Below the pieces are notes generated by a model. The model was not told the origin of the DNA, did not search any database, and saw only the letters and a program-made list of their open reading frames with translations. From Geosiphon pyriformis (taxonomy: Eukaryota; Glomeromycota; Glomeromycetes; Archaeosporales; Geosiphonaceae): a stretch of DNA of 64,000 nucleotides. Every line of letters begins with the position of its first letter. Position 1 is the stretch's first letter. The stretch is from positions 1,942,866 through 2,006,865 of the forward strand of contig JAAOMT010000436.1 in assembly GCA_016748015.1 (NCBI GenBank), given 5' to 3'. The position numbers and the translations under genes are program-made. This document shows, one piece after another, positions 25,443 through 36,708 of this stretch.

Positions 25443-25650
25443 GAGTTATTATAATGCTCATATTATTGAAAATTGCATTTTTTTAATATTGATTTAAGTT
25501 GGTTTTTATTATTATCTTAGAGCTGAATTTTCAGAATTAATATTATCTAAGGCTCAAAGTTATTACAGTGTTTATATTATCGAAAACTGTATTTTTTTAA
25601 TATTAGTTTAAGTGGTTTTTATTATTATTTTAAGCCAAATTTTCAGCCAA
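25443..25650. repeat. Tandem duplication, unit about 115 bases
   Basis: Two diverged direct copies begin with AGTTATTA near 25445 and 25557 and share ATATTAT.GAAAA.TG, ATTTTTTTAATATT, AAGT.GGTTTTTATTATTAT and end in AATTTTCAG. Confidence 0.7.
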
Positions 25651-26719
25651 AAAAGTTATATTTACTTTCTTTTTATATAAGTTTACTATTAATTTTATTA
25701 GTTATAATCTAATTTTTTTTTGACAGCTTTTTGCTATTACTTTTAATAATATCACAAATAATAGTATTTTATAAAAAAGTAAGAAAATTAAAAGAAAAAA
25801 ACATTTAATAGAACTCAAAAAACTTTTAATTTCAATGCTTTGATCATATTTTAAACTTAACAGTACAAACAGCTTTAAATAAAATAAAAAATGATGTTTT
25901 CATAATATTTGTTAAAAACTCAAACCAAATATATTTACTTGAAATTCTTTTAATATAAACTTTGTATAAATTAAAGATTAAAAAACTTAACTCTGCAATA
26001 TATATTTTGTCTCAATGTTTTGAGCTTCTTAAACATGCTGTAATACATGTTAAATTAAATACCATAAACTTATTCTGGATTGTTCTATTCAATAGAATTC
26101 TACTTATAACATGATCAGAAATAAGTTATTTCTTAAATTAACAAGTCATTTATTTCTAATTCTATATATTTTGAATGCAAAAATTTTAATTGTAAATTTA
26201 TAGATATTAAACACTCTTATTAGCACTCATATTAACTTTTATCAATATGCTATTTTATATAATTAATGGGCTGTTTTTAATAAAATTGCTAAATTTCTTG
26301 AACTATTTAAGAATATTATAGTTAAAATGTTAGCCAGTTCAAATAATACTGCTTTCTTAATTATTATTTTTTTAATATCATTTTTAATTATGTTAAAAGT
26401 ATGGTTAATAGTAATGAATCTGGTAAAGCATTATAATTTTAATTGTATTTATTTAGTTATTTATTTAACATATTTAATATTAGTCCAATGCTGATTTAAA
26501 TATTATCAATGTTTATACAGATGAATTTTTAAAAAACTTGAATATACATGAAATAAAGTGTGGTGTAGCTGCATTTTTTGTTGATCTGAATCTAAGTATT
26601 GGTATTAAAGTTGGTGGTTTAGTATTTTTTACAATAACAAAATTATAGGCAATTGCTTTGGCCTTAAAGTATATTCTGGTTTTCAATAATATCATGATAT
26701 ATTCAGATAATTAAGTCAC
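25651..26719 (+). mobile_element. Plus-strand LINE fragment ending in RNase H
   Basis: Most of the stretch is stop-ridden. At 26507-26715 the plus strand reads V-Y-T-D-E-F-L-K-N, then C-G-V-A-A-F-F-V-D, then A-I-A-L-A-L-K, then I-Y-S-D-N, which matches the LINE RNase H domain (T-D-G-S-L start, E-L-Q-A-I-A-L centre, S-D-S-Q end). The G-S has become E-F and one in-frame stop is present. The domain continues at 27528 after an inserted LTR. Confidence 0.65.
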
Positions 26720-27527
26720 TGTTACTCATAAAAAAAGTAAAAAAAACAGATAAAAAAATAGACCAATAAGAGAATAGTACTTAGCAAATAAACACAATAT
26801 CAGAAAATTATAACATATTGTTAAAGAAAATAAAACACATTGCTTAAAAAAATACAAGATTTTATATAACAAGAATTATATATATATAGTAAAAGTATTA
26901 GAAACAAAAAAAATAAAATTGATATTGACAATCAGTTAGAATCCATTAATTACCCAATACTCTTTCTTTCAAAAAATAGTTTTTTACAACTTAAAATGAA
27001 ATTAAACTACATATTAATAAAATATTAATTATTATTTGAAATTTATGTTACTATTACATGATTAAAAAATCTTAATTAATTTCATACTATCAATATTTAA
27101 TGTTAATAAAATCCAATACTTAATCACACTAGACCAATAGTTTTTAATTATGACTATTAATGGAATACTAATTTCTTATTTTTATTTATTTTTATTTGTT
27201 TTGTTTTTTTGTTATTTATTAATTGATTAAAAAAATTAAGCATCAAGTATTTAATATCAAAAATAGCCTAGTAAAAAACCCAAAAACAAAAGTAGAAATT
27301 TAAGAATAGTTTACCAGAAGAGCACAACTGTTAGAATAAACTGGCCATTATATTAAAAAAAAATTTTATAGAAGAAACCATTAATTAAATCTTTGTCTAT
27401 TATATATAGAACTTAACCAAAACTTTCAAACTCCAAAACCTTTAGAAATTATTAATATTATCAGCTATTAAGCACTAAGTTACGAGTTTATTATTTGTTT
27501 TAACATTTCAAATATTTACTTATAACA
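26720..27527 (+). mobile_element. Solo LTR, family B type, in plus orientation
   Basis: Begins TGTTACTCATAAAAAAAG and ends TTACTTATAACA, the reverse complement of the ends of the family B LTRs. It splits the plus-strand LINE RNase H frame: sequence before it ends at the S-D-(S-Q) box, sequence after it resumes at L-D-A. A clean target duplication is not evident (TCAC versus CTAC). Confidence 0.75.
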
Positions 27528-27691
27528 CTACTTTAGATGCATATACTATAGAATTAGATATAATTTTACCTAACTTCTGTAATTGCTATTGGTTTAAAAG
27601 ACATAATATTGTAAACTTTATTAAATATAAGGTGCTTGCTGTTTTTTAAATTAAGATTAAAGGCCATTTGAGTGTTTTAAATGATAACTAT
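27528..27691 (+). pseudogene. LINE RNase H, second half
   Basis: Continues the domain interrupted at 26719: L-D-A-Y, then L-P-N-F-C-N-C-Y-W-F-K-R-H-N-I-V-N-F-I, then I-K-G-H-L-S-V-L-N, equivalent to the D-x-C-K-S-E ... K-V-K-G-H-S-G part of the same domain in the other LINE copies. Confidence 0.65.
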
Positions 27692-28494
27692 TGTTATAAA
27701 TAATTATTTAAGATGTTGAAACAAATAACAAATCTGTAACTTGGTGCTTAATAGCTGGTAATATTAATAATTTCTGAAGATTTTAGAGTTTAAAAGTTTT
27801 GATTAAATTTTTTGTATAATGAATAGAGATTTAATTGATAGTTTTTTCTATGAATTTTTTTTTTAGCATAGTAACTAGTTTATTTTAGCAGTCATGCTCT
27901 TCTAATAAGTTATTCTTAAATTTCTACTTTTGTTTTTGGGTTTTTTACCAGATTATTTTTGACATCAAATACTTAGTGCTTAATTTTTTTTATCAATTAA
28001 TAAACAACAAAAAAATAAAACAAAAGAAAATAAAAGAAAATTAAGAAAAAAAAGTAAAAAATTAGTATCTTGCTAATAGCCATGATCAAAAGTTATTAAT
28101 TTAGTATAGTTAAGTATTGAAGTTTATTAACATAAGTTATTAATAGTAAAAAAAGTAATTAATATTTTTAATCAAGCAATAATAACATGAATTGGATAAT
28201 AATTAAATATTTTTATTTAATATTGATAGATTTTTACTTCAAGTTATAAAAAACTATTTTTTGAAAAGAAAAAAAAGATAAGTAGTTATTGCTAGCTACT
28301 GTTTTATTTGAGTTAAATTTTGAATACTTTTTTGCTTTTAATACTCTTACTATATAAACATAATTTGTATTATATAAGATTTCTGAGAATTCTGTAATTC
28401 TTTGAAAGGAATTCTGGAATTTTTTATTTTATTATGTCTATTTTTGATTGGTTATTTTACTTATTATTATAATTTATAATTTCTATAAATAACA
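27692..28494 (-). mobile_element. LTR, family B-related subtype, at a LINE/LINE junction
   Basis: Begins TGTTATAAATAATTATTT and ends TCTATAAATAACA; its interior resembles the solo LTR at 37428-38165 (both contain the inverted pair around TTTGAAAGGAATTCT). The left flank is a plus-strand LINE RNase H, the right flank a minus-strand LINE RT start, so the two flanks are not one interrupted sequence. Confidence 0.7.
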
Positions 28495-29570
28495 ATATGC
28501 TCTTCAAAACTAAGAAGTTATTATTACATAAAACATCAAATTTACTATACACTAAAAAAATTCTATGTAAAAGAAGCTTTGATAAGATTTTCCAAACTTT
28601 TTTAATCAAGACTATTAGTTTAGTATTAATAAAAGTTTTTTTTTAATTATATAAATTTAATATTATAAAGATCTAGGCTCTTTTTTATTGTATAGAAACT
28701 GTATTCAATCTTAGATACTTATTAAAAATGTTCAATAAACCACTCAACATCTATATATTACCATTTTTGCATAGCTTATTAAGAATATTAGAAAGACCAG
28801 CAGCTTTTCTATTAAGTAGTTTTTTAACTATTTCTAGAAACTTATCAAAATTAATATCACATATTATCTCTAAGAATGCATTACTATTAACATAGTCTAG
28901 GAAAAAATATTGATTGGACTATCAATCTAATAAAACACTAAATACTACATGTTTATTTGTTTAATCTTTCATAATCTTGTTAATATTATACTTAACTTCA
29001 CAAGATTTCAAAACCAAATTATTGTTTACTACTAGATAATTAAGCACTACTTACCGAACTGAATGTTTTAAAACACTTTTAATTATGCACTCTTTGTTAA
29101 AATAAAAGTTTTTTATATGTTTTTTTATTGTTTTCTGATAAGATTATCCTTAACAACTTTGAATTTATAATATTTGGATTTGTAGTACTTTTTTTTAATG
29201 CTTGACAAGTACACCAGAATTTTATCTGTTTTTTTACTACTATTAATTATAATCTCTGCTTTAAAAGCTTTTTTTCTGTTAATATTAGTCCAAATACTAA
29301 AAAAATAATCAGTCTTTCAAAAACAGTTTGAATTCAAACTTTTTATAATCTTAATTACTAATAGTTTTAGCTTAAAAAACTTAAATAATTGTTTGTTTTT
29401 TAAATATTTATACTTACTAATCAATATTTAGAAAAAACTTTATCAATAAAATCTACTATTACATTTTTTAAAATTTTTTATATTATATTTAGGTTACCAC
29501 AGCTCTTTGTATTACTGAAATTTGTCATATTCATTAAAATTTTTTCCAAAAAGCATTTCTTAAACTATAA

Positions 29571-30179
29571 CTACTTAGCAGTATTAACATTTTTAATTTT
29601 GAATTTCCACCTATTTTTGTTGGCTTGTTTGCATATGCTATTCAAGTAGATATTTAAAAAACTATCTAAACTAATTAAAACTAGAACTGTCTTGTGATTA
29701 ATGTCAAAAAAATCAGATATAGAGTTGATTTCATGACCAATAATTGCAAGCAATAAACTTTTATTAACAAAAATATAATCTATGACTCTTTTAATACTTT
29801 TTAAATTGTTTTAAGTAAAAGCTTTTATCAATAAATGTTTATTAAATAAATTGACCAAATTCAGATCTAAACAGAACTTAAAATTCAGACTTTTTTTGAA
29901 CTTATTTTTGTTAAAATTCCCATTTAAAACCACAAAAATACTAGAGTTGACTGCTTTAGCAATGAGAAAATTGACTTTTATAGCTTGATCAAATTTTGTT
30001 TTACTAAATATACCAGTATATAAACCTAAAATTGTAATTAAAAGCTTGTTTTTGAAGAGAAGCCATACTAAAATAATCTGATTGAAAATTTTTTCCACTT
30101 TAAAAACATGCTGAGCCAGATAATTATTTATAATAATAGCTATTTCAATGCCAAAAAAACTTTTATTTAAATTAGACAT
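29571..30179 (-). pseudogene. LINE endonuclease (EEP) domain relic
   Basis: The open stretch 29811-30179 carries L-N-K-S-F-F-G-I-E-I-A-I-I-I-N-N at the start and S-S-I-F-V-V-L-N-G-N-F-N-K-N near residue 85, where the family has G-D-F-N: aspartate is replaced by asparagine. A second open stretch (29571-29753) carries I-G-H-E-I-N-S-I-S-D-F-F-D-I-N-H-K-T-V, the S-D-H-type C-terminal motif (His retained, D-x-x-H form). Role: nicks target DNA to prime reverse transcription. A stop between the two pieces disables it. Confidence 0.75.
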
Positions 30180-30299
30180 AAAGATCTGTACTTAATCAAA
30201 CTTATTTATAACTCATAACTTAGTATTAGATTTTAATTTCATTTTTGTAATAATAAAAATCATATTATCTATACTTGTGTATTAATAAACAATATTTTT

Positions 30300-31990
30300 G
30301 TGCTTTACAGAAACATTAATACTTCAAATATTATATATAGCAAACTTTTATACTAAGCTGGTTATTAAAATAAAAAGAAAACCAAAAAACTTAAACCTAA
30401 GCACAACCAATTTAACTTTGCTAAAACTGAATTAATTAACATTTTAAAAACCACTATTTTTGATTCCAAGCCACTTACTTTAGTGGTCAAAACCTTTAAA
30501 TTACTCAAACTAAAATCTGAAGTCTTATCTTTTACAACTAAAAAAAAAAGAATAAGTAATATTAACAAGTCTTTTAGAATTATATTTGAATCTAAATTTG
30601 AAATTGAAGATGCAAAAATAACTGGAAAAAAAGTATAAAAAGCAAATATCAGAGACACCAGTTCTATAAAGCTTAATTTTTGCATAATACTAAATATTTG
30701 ATCTTTCAAAAGCTCTAAAAAGCATTACAAAAAGACCAAATAAGCATTTAAAGAGAAGTTATCTGGTAAAATAGAAAGAGATTTTCTATTAAAATCTAAA
30801 ATACTAAGAAAAAAAAAGCCAAAACCAAAACATGTAAACAATTTGTCAAAAACAAAAATTATTAAAACTATTTGAGTTCATGATTTACAACCAAAAACAG
30901 CAGAATAAAAAATAAAAACTTTTTTTTTGACATATAATTTGACCAGCTAAAGGCAATTTTTATCTAAAACAAACTTCTTAAATATTTTTAAAAATTGAGA
31001 AATAGAAAAACCAAATGTACTGCACTCCAAAACAGAATGACCAAAATGTTCACATTTTTTACATTAAACCAAATTTATCTTAGTCCAAGAGAGTTTTATA
31101 TCACCAAAAATTGGCTCTATACAAAAGACAGCTTTTAATTTCTCATCTGATTCAAAACCAACTATGGCATAATAAATTTTGTTACCAGTCTTAAATAATT
31201 AATTTATAACACAAGTTTTTTTTACCAGGTTCTTCCAATAGAACACTAAGATTATGAGCAGTTGTTTTTATAGGCAATGTAAACAGAAGTATCTTAAACC
31301 AATTCCTTAACATCCAAACTTTACAATCTTCTACAGCTTTTATTACATATACTGAATTTTTTTTGATAAAAAATAACCACTTTGTTGCCAATTAATCAGC
31401 CTAATTTAATTTAGTGAATTCTATTACAGTTTTCTATTACAGCCCAATTAATTGTAATCAGATTGATATTACTTGATTAAACTTAGAAAAAACTGTGACA
31501 ATTATTTTTTTTTGTGTATTTATAAGAATTTTCTTAATAATTACAGTCCAATTTAAACAAATTTTTTGTTTTTTAATATTGTTATTTATGATGATTTTTT
31601 TATCTTCAGTCAATGATACAATTCTTTTCATATTTTTTTCAGATGTAAATATTGATCAAATAATCTTTTCAAATTTTGAGAAAATAGTAACCTTCTCAAA
31701 ACTATTAATTAATAAGAAAATTTTCTTAATAAACTGAGTTTTTGTCATTACTGATTTCTTTTCCATAACTGAAAAATTAATATTTAATGCAAAAAATTTT
31801 TTAACAGCCACTTCAACTTGAGTCTTTATTATCTTTGAATTAATTTATCTTTTGTCAAAAAAAATATTAAGAAAAAAAGGAAGGGAATTTGTATCTTTAT
31901 CTATTCTAAAGTTGATTAGACCAATAATAAAGCTATTATTCAAATCAGTATTAAATCTTTTAGCTTTGAAAGTTGTCACAACTGAGTCAA
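30300..31990 (-). pseudogene. LINE ORF1 relic with CCHC zinc knuckle
   Basis: Open pieces at 30365-30709 and 31191-31391 plus intervening frames. At about 31015-31065 the minus strand encodes C-K-K-C-E-H-F-G-H-S-V-L-E-C, a complete C-x2-C-x4-H-x4-C knuckle, preceded by an in-frame stop. The 30365-30709 piece has a leucine heptad-like stretch (L-K-V-L-T-T-K-V-S-G-L-E-S-K). ORF1 proteins of this class bind the element RNA. Confidence 0.7.
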
Positions 31991-32071
31991 GAAAAAAACC
32001 ACCACCAAATTTTATTATAGTGCTTTATATCTTATTGTTATTAGACTCACTATTTATATTTAAATACATAT

Positions 32072-32702
32072 TGTTATGAGTTGGAGTAACAAGCTAATGG
32101 ATAGCAAGGGAGAATAGAATTGTAAGGTGATGAAAGGAATCAAAGAAAATTCAATTTTAAAGAGCAAATTGAATAAGTATGGATTCAATATGTAAGATTA
32201 GTCTCATAAAATATCTTAGTCACTATACTTTTCAAAAGATAACCAGGAATCTGAAGATAGAGGAATAGTCTGTACTGTCAACAAATAATTATGCCTAGTA
32301 TAATTCTATGCCTTACATTAGTGCTCTTAGCATTCAATATCAGGTATCAGATGTACTCTTTAGTCACATTTTATTGAATAATTTTCAAATGCTGCAATTA
32401 CACATTTCAGGAAAAAAGTAAGGAATAACCAACAAATGATCTTTTATTTCAAAATGTTCAGATATTTGAAGATAAGAAAAGGGAAATTTAGTAATAAAAG
32501 AAAGATTAAGATGAAAGTTGTTATTTTATTTCTTTGATTTCTTTGATTTCTATATGTTTTTCTACTGCTAAGAGATTTATTACTTATATAGCTATCAAAA
32601 AGTGGTCAATAATTACTTTCTAAAAATAGAATGGCTAATTTATATGACATCAATGGCTAATACATGTGATAATTAATAAGAAGTATAAGTTTCAACCATA
32701 AT
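32072..32702 (-). repeat. 3' LTR of family A copy 1
   Basis: 631 bases, starting TGTTATGAGTTGGAGTAACA on the plus strand and ending CAACCATAATA, aligned to 39776-40420 along its whole length. The terminal CA has mutated to TA. Confidence 0.9.
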
Positions 32703-33365
32703 ATCATTCTCTCCAAAAAAATTGAGCTTTGACAAAATCAAGCTATTCATAATATAATCTATTTGAAGAGTTTTATTTAACTTAAAGCTAACTAGTTTGT
32801 TGAAGTTTTTTGTGGATAGAGTATATAATATTTGAAGTGAAATGAGTTTTGTATCCAAAAGTCTAAATCTTTGTATTAGAGTTTTGGCTCTTTTAGCAAT
32901 AGTTAAAACTCTTGGAACATTTAACTGTATAATGCCCAAAATTTCTGCTTGTATTTTTGAAGTTGTTTTTTTCATGAGTTTCATATCTTCTATAATTTTA
33001 CCAAGGCAACTATAGAGTTCTAATTGCCTTCTATATGACAAGTTTTTGTCTATAAGTAAGATTTCTTGGAGTGTTTTTCCAATTATGCTGGAAGATAAGA
33101 GTATAGCTGCTGTTATACTTTCCAACAGATATTTATCCATTTTATTACCAATTTTTTCTCTTTTGGTAGTAGTTTTCTTTGGTCTAATAACAGTATGTGT
33201 TCCATTGTTATTAGTTATGGTGGTTTGTTTTTCAATGGTCAAAGTAGCATTTGGATAGTTTTTAATCCAATACTCATGGAGAATATAGAAAACGTTTTGA
33301 ATGTTTGATCCAGAAAATAATTGTTTATGTTGATTGAAGATATCTCTGTTTTGGGAATAATGCAT
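32673..33365 (-). CDS. ORF3 of family A, 230 codons, unknown function
   Basis: An uninterrupted 230-codon frame between integrase and the 3' LTR, its last 10 or so codons running into the LTR. I do not recognise a domain. It is rich in Lys, Ile, Leu and Thr and predicted by eye to be largely helical: an N-terminal H-E-Y-W-I-K-N-Y-P-N-A-T-L-T-I, a basic middle (R-P-K-K-T-T-T-K-R-E-K-I-G), and a helical C-terminal half including L-G-K-I-I-E-D-M-K-L and T-S-K-I-Q-A-E-I. It lacks a signal peptide or clear membrane anchor, so it does not look like an envelope protein. While gag and pol of this element carry many stops, this frame is open. ORFs at 49718-50405 and 46110-46745 occupy the same position in other families and share a loose pattern. 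Confidence 0.75.
   Translation of the reverse strand: MHYSQNRDIFNQHKQLFSGSNIQNVFYILHEYWIKNYPNATLTIEKQTTITNNNGTHTVIRPKKTTTKREKIGNKMDKYLLESITAAILLSSSIIGKTLQEILLIDKNLSYRRQLELYSCLGKIIEDMKLMKKTTSKIQAEILGIIQLNVPRVLTIAKRAKTLIQRFRLLDTKLISLQILYTLSTKNFNKLVSFKLNKTLQIDYIMNSLILSKLNFFGENDIMVETYTSY
32703..32716 (-). other. Polypurine tract next to the family A 3' LTR
   Basis: Minus strand GGAGAGAATGA abuts the LTR start, the expected site for plus-strand DNA priming. Confidence 0.55.
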
Positions 33366-33669
33366 TTATTTATACTTGATTTTTGCTGATCATTTGAGTC
33401 AGTATTACCACAACAGACAACCAATCAGATTGTTTATGATATTTCTTGAATCATATATCATAAACAAGATGATCATTGAAGATTGTTTCAGATTGATCTT
33501 AAAGAATATAAGAACCATTATTTAAAACTTTGTTGACTAAAAAAAGTCCTTTCCATTGGCTAGAGAATTTATCACTATAGACATTGTCTCTATTTAAACA
33601 GTATTCTAATACCAAGTCACTAATACTTAAAAAAAGTATTTTATAGATTTTCTTTTTCTTAAGCTTTTT

Positions 33670-34650
33670 TTAAAACTGTTTTATCTTTTCAAAAGCAATT
33701 ATTTGTGCTTCTATCAAGGAGTCAAGAATGGTATCAAGTTTTCTTTGCAAAATGTCTTTGTAATTTCCTATTGTGATTTCTTTAAAGGATATTGTTTCAA
33801 TGTTAGTTTCTATTGATAGTATTGTTATGTGTTCATAGAACAGATAAAAAGATTCATAACTTGTTATGTTATAATTTACAGTTTTATAAGCAAACAAAGC
33901 TGAAGGCAGTACTTTGTCCCATAAGTTTGTTTCTTTACTGGTTTTGGCTAAGGTTTTACATAGTGTTTTATTAAAACATTCTACTAGATTATTTGTTTGG
34001 GAGTGATAAAAGAAAGAAAGTTTATGACATATTCCTATTTTTCTACAAAGTTTTTCAACCAGTGTACTTAGAAAAGCTCTTTCTTTATTAGATAAAAGTT
34101 TTTTAGGGCAGCCATAATGGCAAATGATATCTTTATAAATGAAATTGGCTATTGAGACTGCTGTTTGGTTAGGAATAGCTCTTGTTTCTACCCACTTTGT
34201 AAGATATTCAGTAGCTATAATAATGTATCTGTTGCTATCAAGAGTTATTATTAAAGATCTAACAACATCTATACCAATTCTGTCAAATGATTAACCAACA
34301 GAGATTGGATGGATATCTTTTTTGCAATTAGATTTGCTTTTTCTTTGGCAGATGTTACAGGTTTTGATGTATTCAGCAATGTCTTTTTCCAAGATAGGCT
34401 AATAATAGCAAGCTAAAGTTTTCTGAATTGTTTTTGTTTTTCCAAAGTATCTAGCTAATAAGTTAGTGTGCATATTGTATATTACAATTTCTTTTTCTTT
34501 AAATCTGATGACTTTCTAAGGGTAGTTAGAATCTTTTTTATTTCTTTTATATAGCTGGTTCTGGCAAATTAAATAGAAATTTGATTGTTTGCACAATTGT
34601 TCTCTTTGTTGTCGAGTGTATTTTGGTGGGCATTGTTTTTTACCCAAAAA
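33670..34650 (-). pseudogene. Integrase relic, family A
   Basis: Minus strand shows the zinc-binding end (C-N-I-C-Q-R-K-S preceded by H-T-N-L-L-A-R-Y-F-G where the second His is now Tyr), the first catalytic D in R-I-G-I-D-V-V-R-S-L, the second region reading L-L-S-N-K-E-R-A-F where an S-D-R-G form is usual (Asp lost), and the catalytic E in N-L-V-E-C-F-N-K-T-L. Several stops. Integrases insert the cDNA into the genome; this one is dead. The open piece 33670-33897 is its C-terminal part. Confidence 0.85.
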
Positions 34651-34739
34651 TTCCATTAAGGCAAAGTAGTTGTCCAAGTCCATTATTATGTTTGTTTGTA
34701 AAAAAGTTACTAATAATTAAGTTAGTTTGGTTTAAGAGA

Positions 34740-36055
34740 TTGTACTATTACTAGATGGTAAGTTTAGAGAGAGCATCAGCATTTTAATGATTTGCTTTTT
34801 TGCAGTATTGAATATTATAGTTGAATTTATCCAAGTAGAGTATCCAGCAAATTATTTATTTGTGTTTCAGCTTTTTTTTATTGTGCAGCCAAACCAAAAC
34901 TTGATGATTTGTTATCACTAAGAATTTTGCACCAAGAAGATATTGATCCCAATAACTAGTAGCCCAAACTACTACTAAATATTTTTATTCAATAACTGAA
35001 TAGTTTTTTTTTGCTGGTATAAGGGATCTACTGGCATATGCTATGGTATATTCTCTGCCATTTTCATCTTTTTGTGAAAGGACAGCACCAAGTCTATAGC
35101 CAGATGTATCAGTGTAGAGGATAAAAAGTTGGTCCAGATTAGGTTGTTTGAGAATGAGTTCAGTAACAAGTTTTTTCTTTAGAATTTCAAAAGCTTTTTG
35201 TTGATGAGTGCCCCAGTAATAATTGACATTTTTTCTAAGTAGCTAATTGAGAGAAAATGTGATTTTGGAGAAATTCTTGATAAATTTGTGATAGTAAAAG
35301 GCCAAACCAAGGAAAGAGCATAGTTCAGAAACATTTATTGGTTGTCTGATGTTCTGAACTTTTTCAACTTTAGCTGGGTCAGAGAAGATTTCATTTTTTG
35401 TAATAAAATAACCAAGAAACTAGGTGGATTGGCATCCAAAAAAAAATTTGATTGGATTAATCTTGAGGCCAGAATTTCTGAGCAGATCAAAAATCTTTTG
35501 TAAGTATTCAAGATGTTCATCTCAGGTTTTTGAGTAAATCATTATGTTGTCTAAGTAGACCAGAACAAAGTTTTTTTTTACTGATTTAAATACTTTGTTC
35601 ATTAGACATTGAAAGGTGGAAGGGGCATTGGTAAGACCAAAAGACATGACTGTGAATTCATAGGTGTCATACTTAGTAATGAAAGCAGTTTTCTTTCTGC
35701 TTTCTGGATCCATTTCTACTTGCCAGAATTCAGCAGTTAAGTCAATAGTTGAAAAAAAAGCAGTACCATTGAATTTGTTTAGCATTGCATTAATTTTAAG
35801 GAGTGAGTATATGTCTCTTATAGTGATAGCATTTAGTTGATAGTAATCAATACAGAAGTGTAGGGTTTCTCCTTTCTTGGATATCACTACAACTGAAAAA
35901 GCTTATTCACTCTTGGTTTTTTGTATGAATCCAAGATTTTTCATCTGGTTTATTTCTTTTTTGATAAACTTATCATTGTGTTGATTGAATTGATAAAGCT
36001 TTAAATAGATGAGATGAGTTTCTTTTGTGATGATAGTATGTTGTATTACATGAAT
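34740..36055 (-). pseudogene. Reverse transcriptase and RNase H relic, family A
   Basis: 35522-35887 is open and reads the central RT: F-C-I-D-Y-Y-Q-L-N-A-I-T-I, F-S-T-I-D-L-T-A-E-F-W-Q-V, F-G-L-T-N-A-P-S-T-F-Q and V-L-V-Y-L-D-N-I-M. The active-site box is Y-L-D-N (35546-35557) instead of Y-L-D-D. RNase H follows in another frame at about 35150-34830 with F-I-L-Y-T-D-T-S-G and A-Y-A-S-R-S-L. Stops interrupt both domains. Confidence 0.9.
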
Positions 36056-36345
36056 TCATCTAGGAGTATCACCTTCTTTTAAAATAACTGGGCTATTTCT
36101 AGCCAACAGATTTTTAATGTCCACTTTTTTTTCTTCAGGAGAAGACTCTTTTTGTTTTACAACTAGTAATTGGATTTTAGATGGTTCACTCTCAAAGAAC
36201 TTCTGTATTTCTTTTAATTCTTCTTTGAATATCAAACTAATTAGCTTCCAATCTTTGTAATAGATTAAACAAGACTTGCATTTATCACTAGGAGAATACA
36301 AAAATTTATTACACCAGCACTTAACACAAAAACTATACTACCAAT
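36056..36345 (-). pseudogene. Cysteine-rich linker between protease and RT, family A
   Basis: Minus strand reads F-C-V-K-C-W-C-N-K-F-L-Y-S-P-S-D-K-C-K-S-C, followed by a charged helical stretch to the RT start. The C-x2-C ... C-x2-C spacing suggests a small zinc ribbon. I know of no standard Ty3/gypsy domain at this place; function unknown. Confidence 0.6.
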
Positions 36346-36708
36346 AACTGTATTTTGTTTCTTGCTAGGTTTTCTATCAAAGGTTTTTCTGAGGATATCA
36401 TAATAGGGCCAACAGATCAGCTTGCCATTTACCATAATTTTTTTTTTGTCAGCTTTAATATTGTCCAGTGGTTTGCCATTGCTGGTAAAGATAGTATAGG
36501 TAAGTTTAGCAGTTTCTTCTTGTTCTTCTTAATTTTTTTCTTTATTGCTCTCATCATTATCTGATTCATCTGATTGTTTTTCTTCTTGGTTTTGCTTGGC
36601 TACTGGAGAGGTTGTCTAATGATGGCATTTAACCACAATGGGTTTCTCACCACATCTGATAATCAGTTCACAGAGTTCATAATTAAGCAAGGCTTTTGCT
36701 TTCTTGAG

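Larger units (their letters stand above)
28495..32071 (-). mobile_element. Minus-strand LINE, 5' half (ORF1, endonuclease, RT start)
   Basis: From 32071 downward: ORF1 (to about 30300), endonuclease (30179-29571) and the N-terminal RT region, ending at the LTR at 28494. The RT end near 28500 corresponds to about 44990 of the LINE at 42-45 kb. The upper end is cut by insertion of the family A element at 32072. It is less decayed than the 2.8-9.1 kb copy but still has stops. Confidence 0.75.

Noticed and set aside
26716-27531. Target duplication for the LTR at 26720-27527
   Set aside because: Flanks TCAC and CTAC do not match well enough.
31495-32079. Plus-strand open frames before the family A LTR
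   Set aside because: The minus strand of the same interval matches LINE ORF1 of the other copy, so these are taken as antisense.
33046-33258. Plus-strand 70-codon frame
   Set aside because: Antisense of ORF3.
32673-33365. ORF3 as an envelope gene
   Set aside because: Position fits, but no signal peptide, cleavage site or transmembrane anchor is visible.
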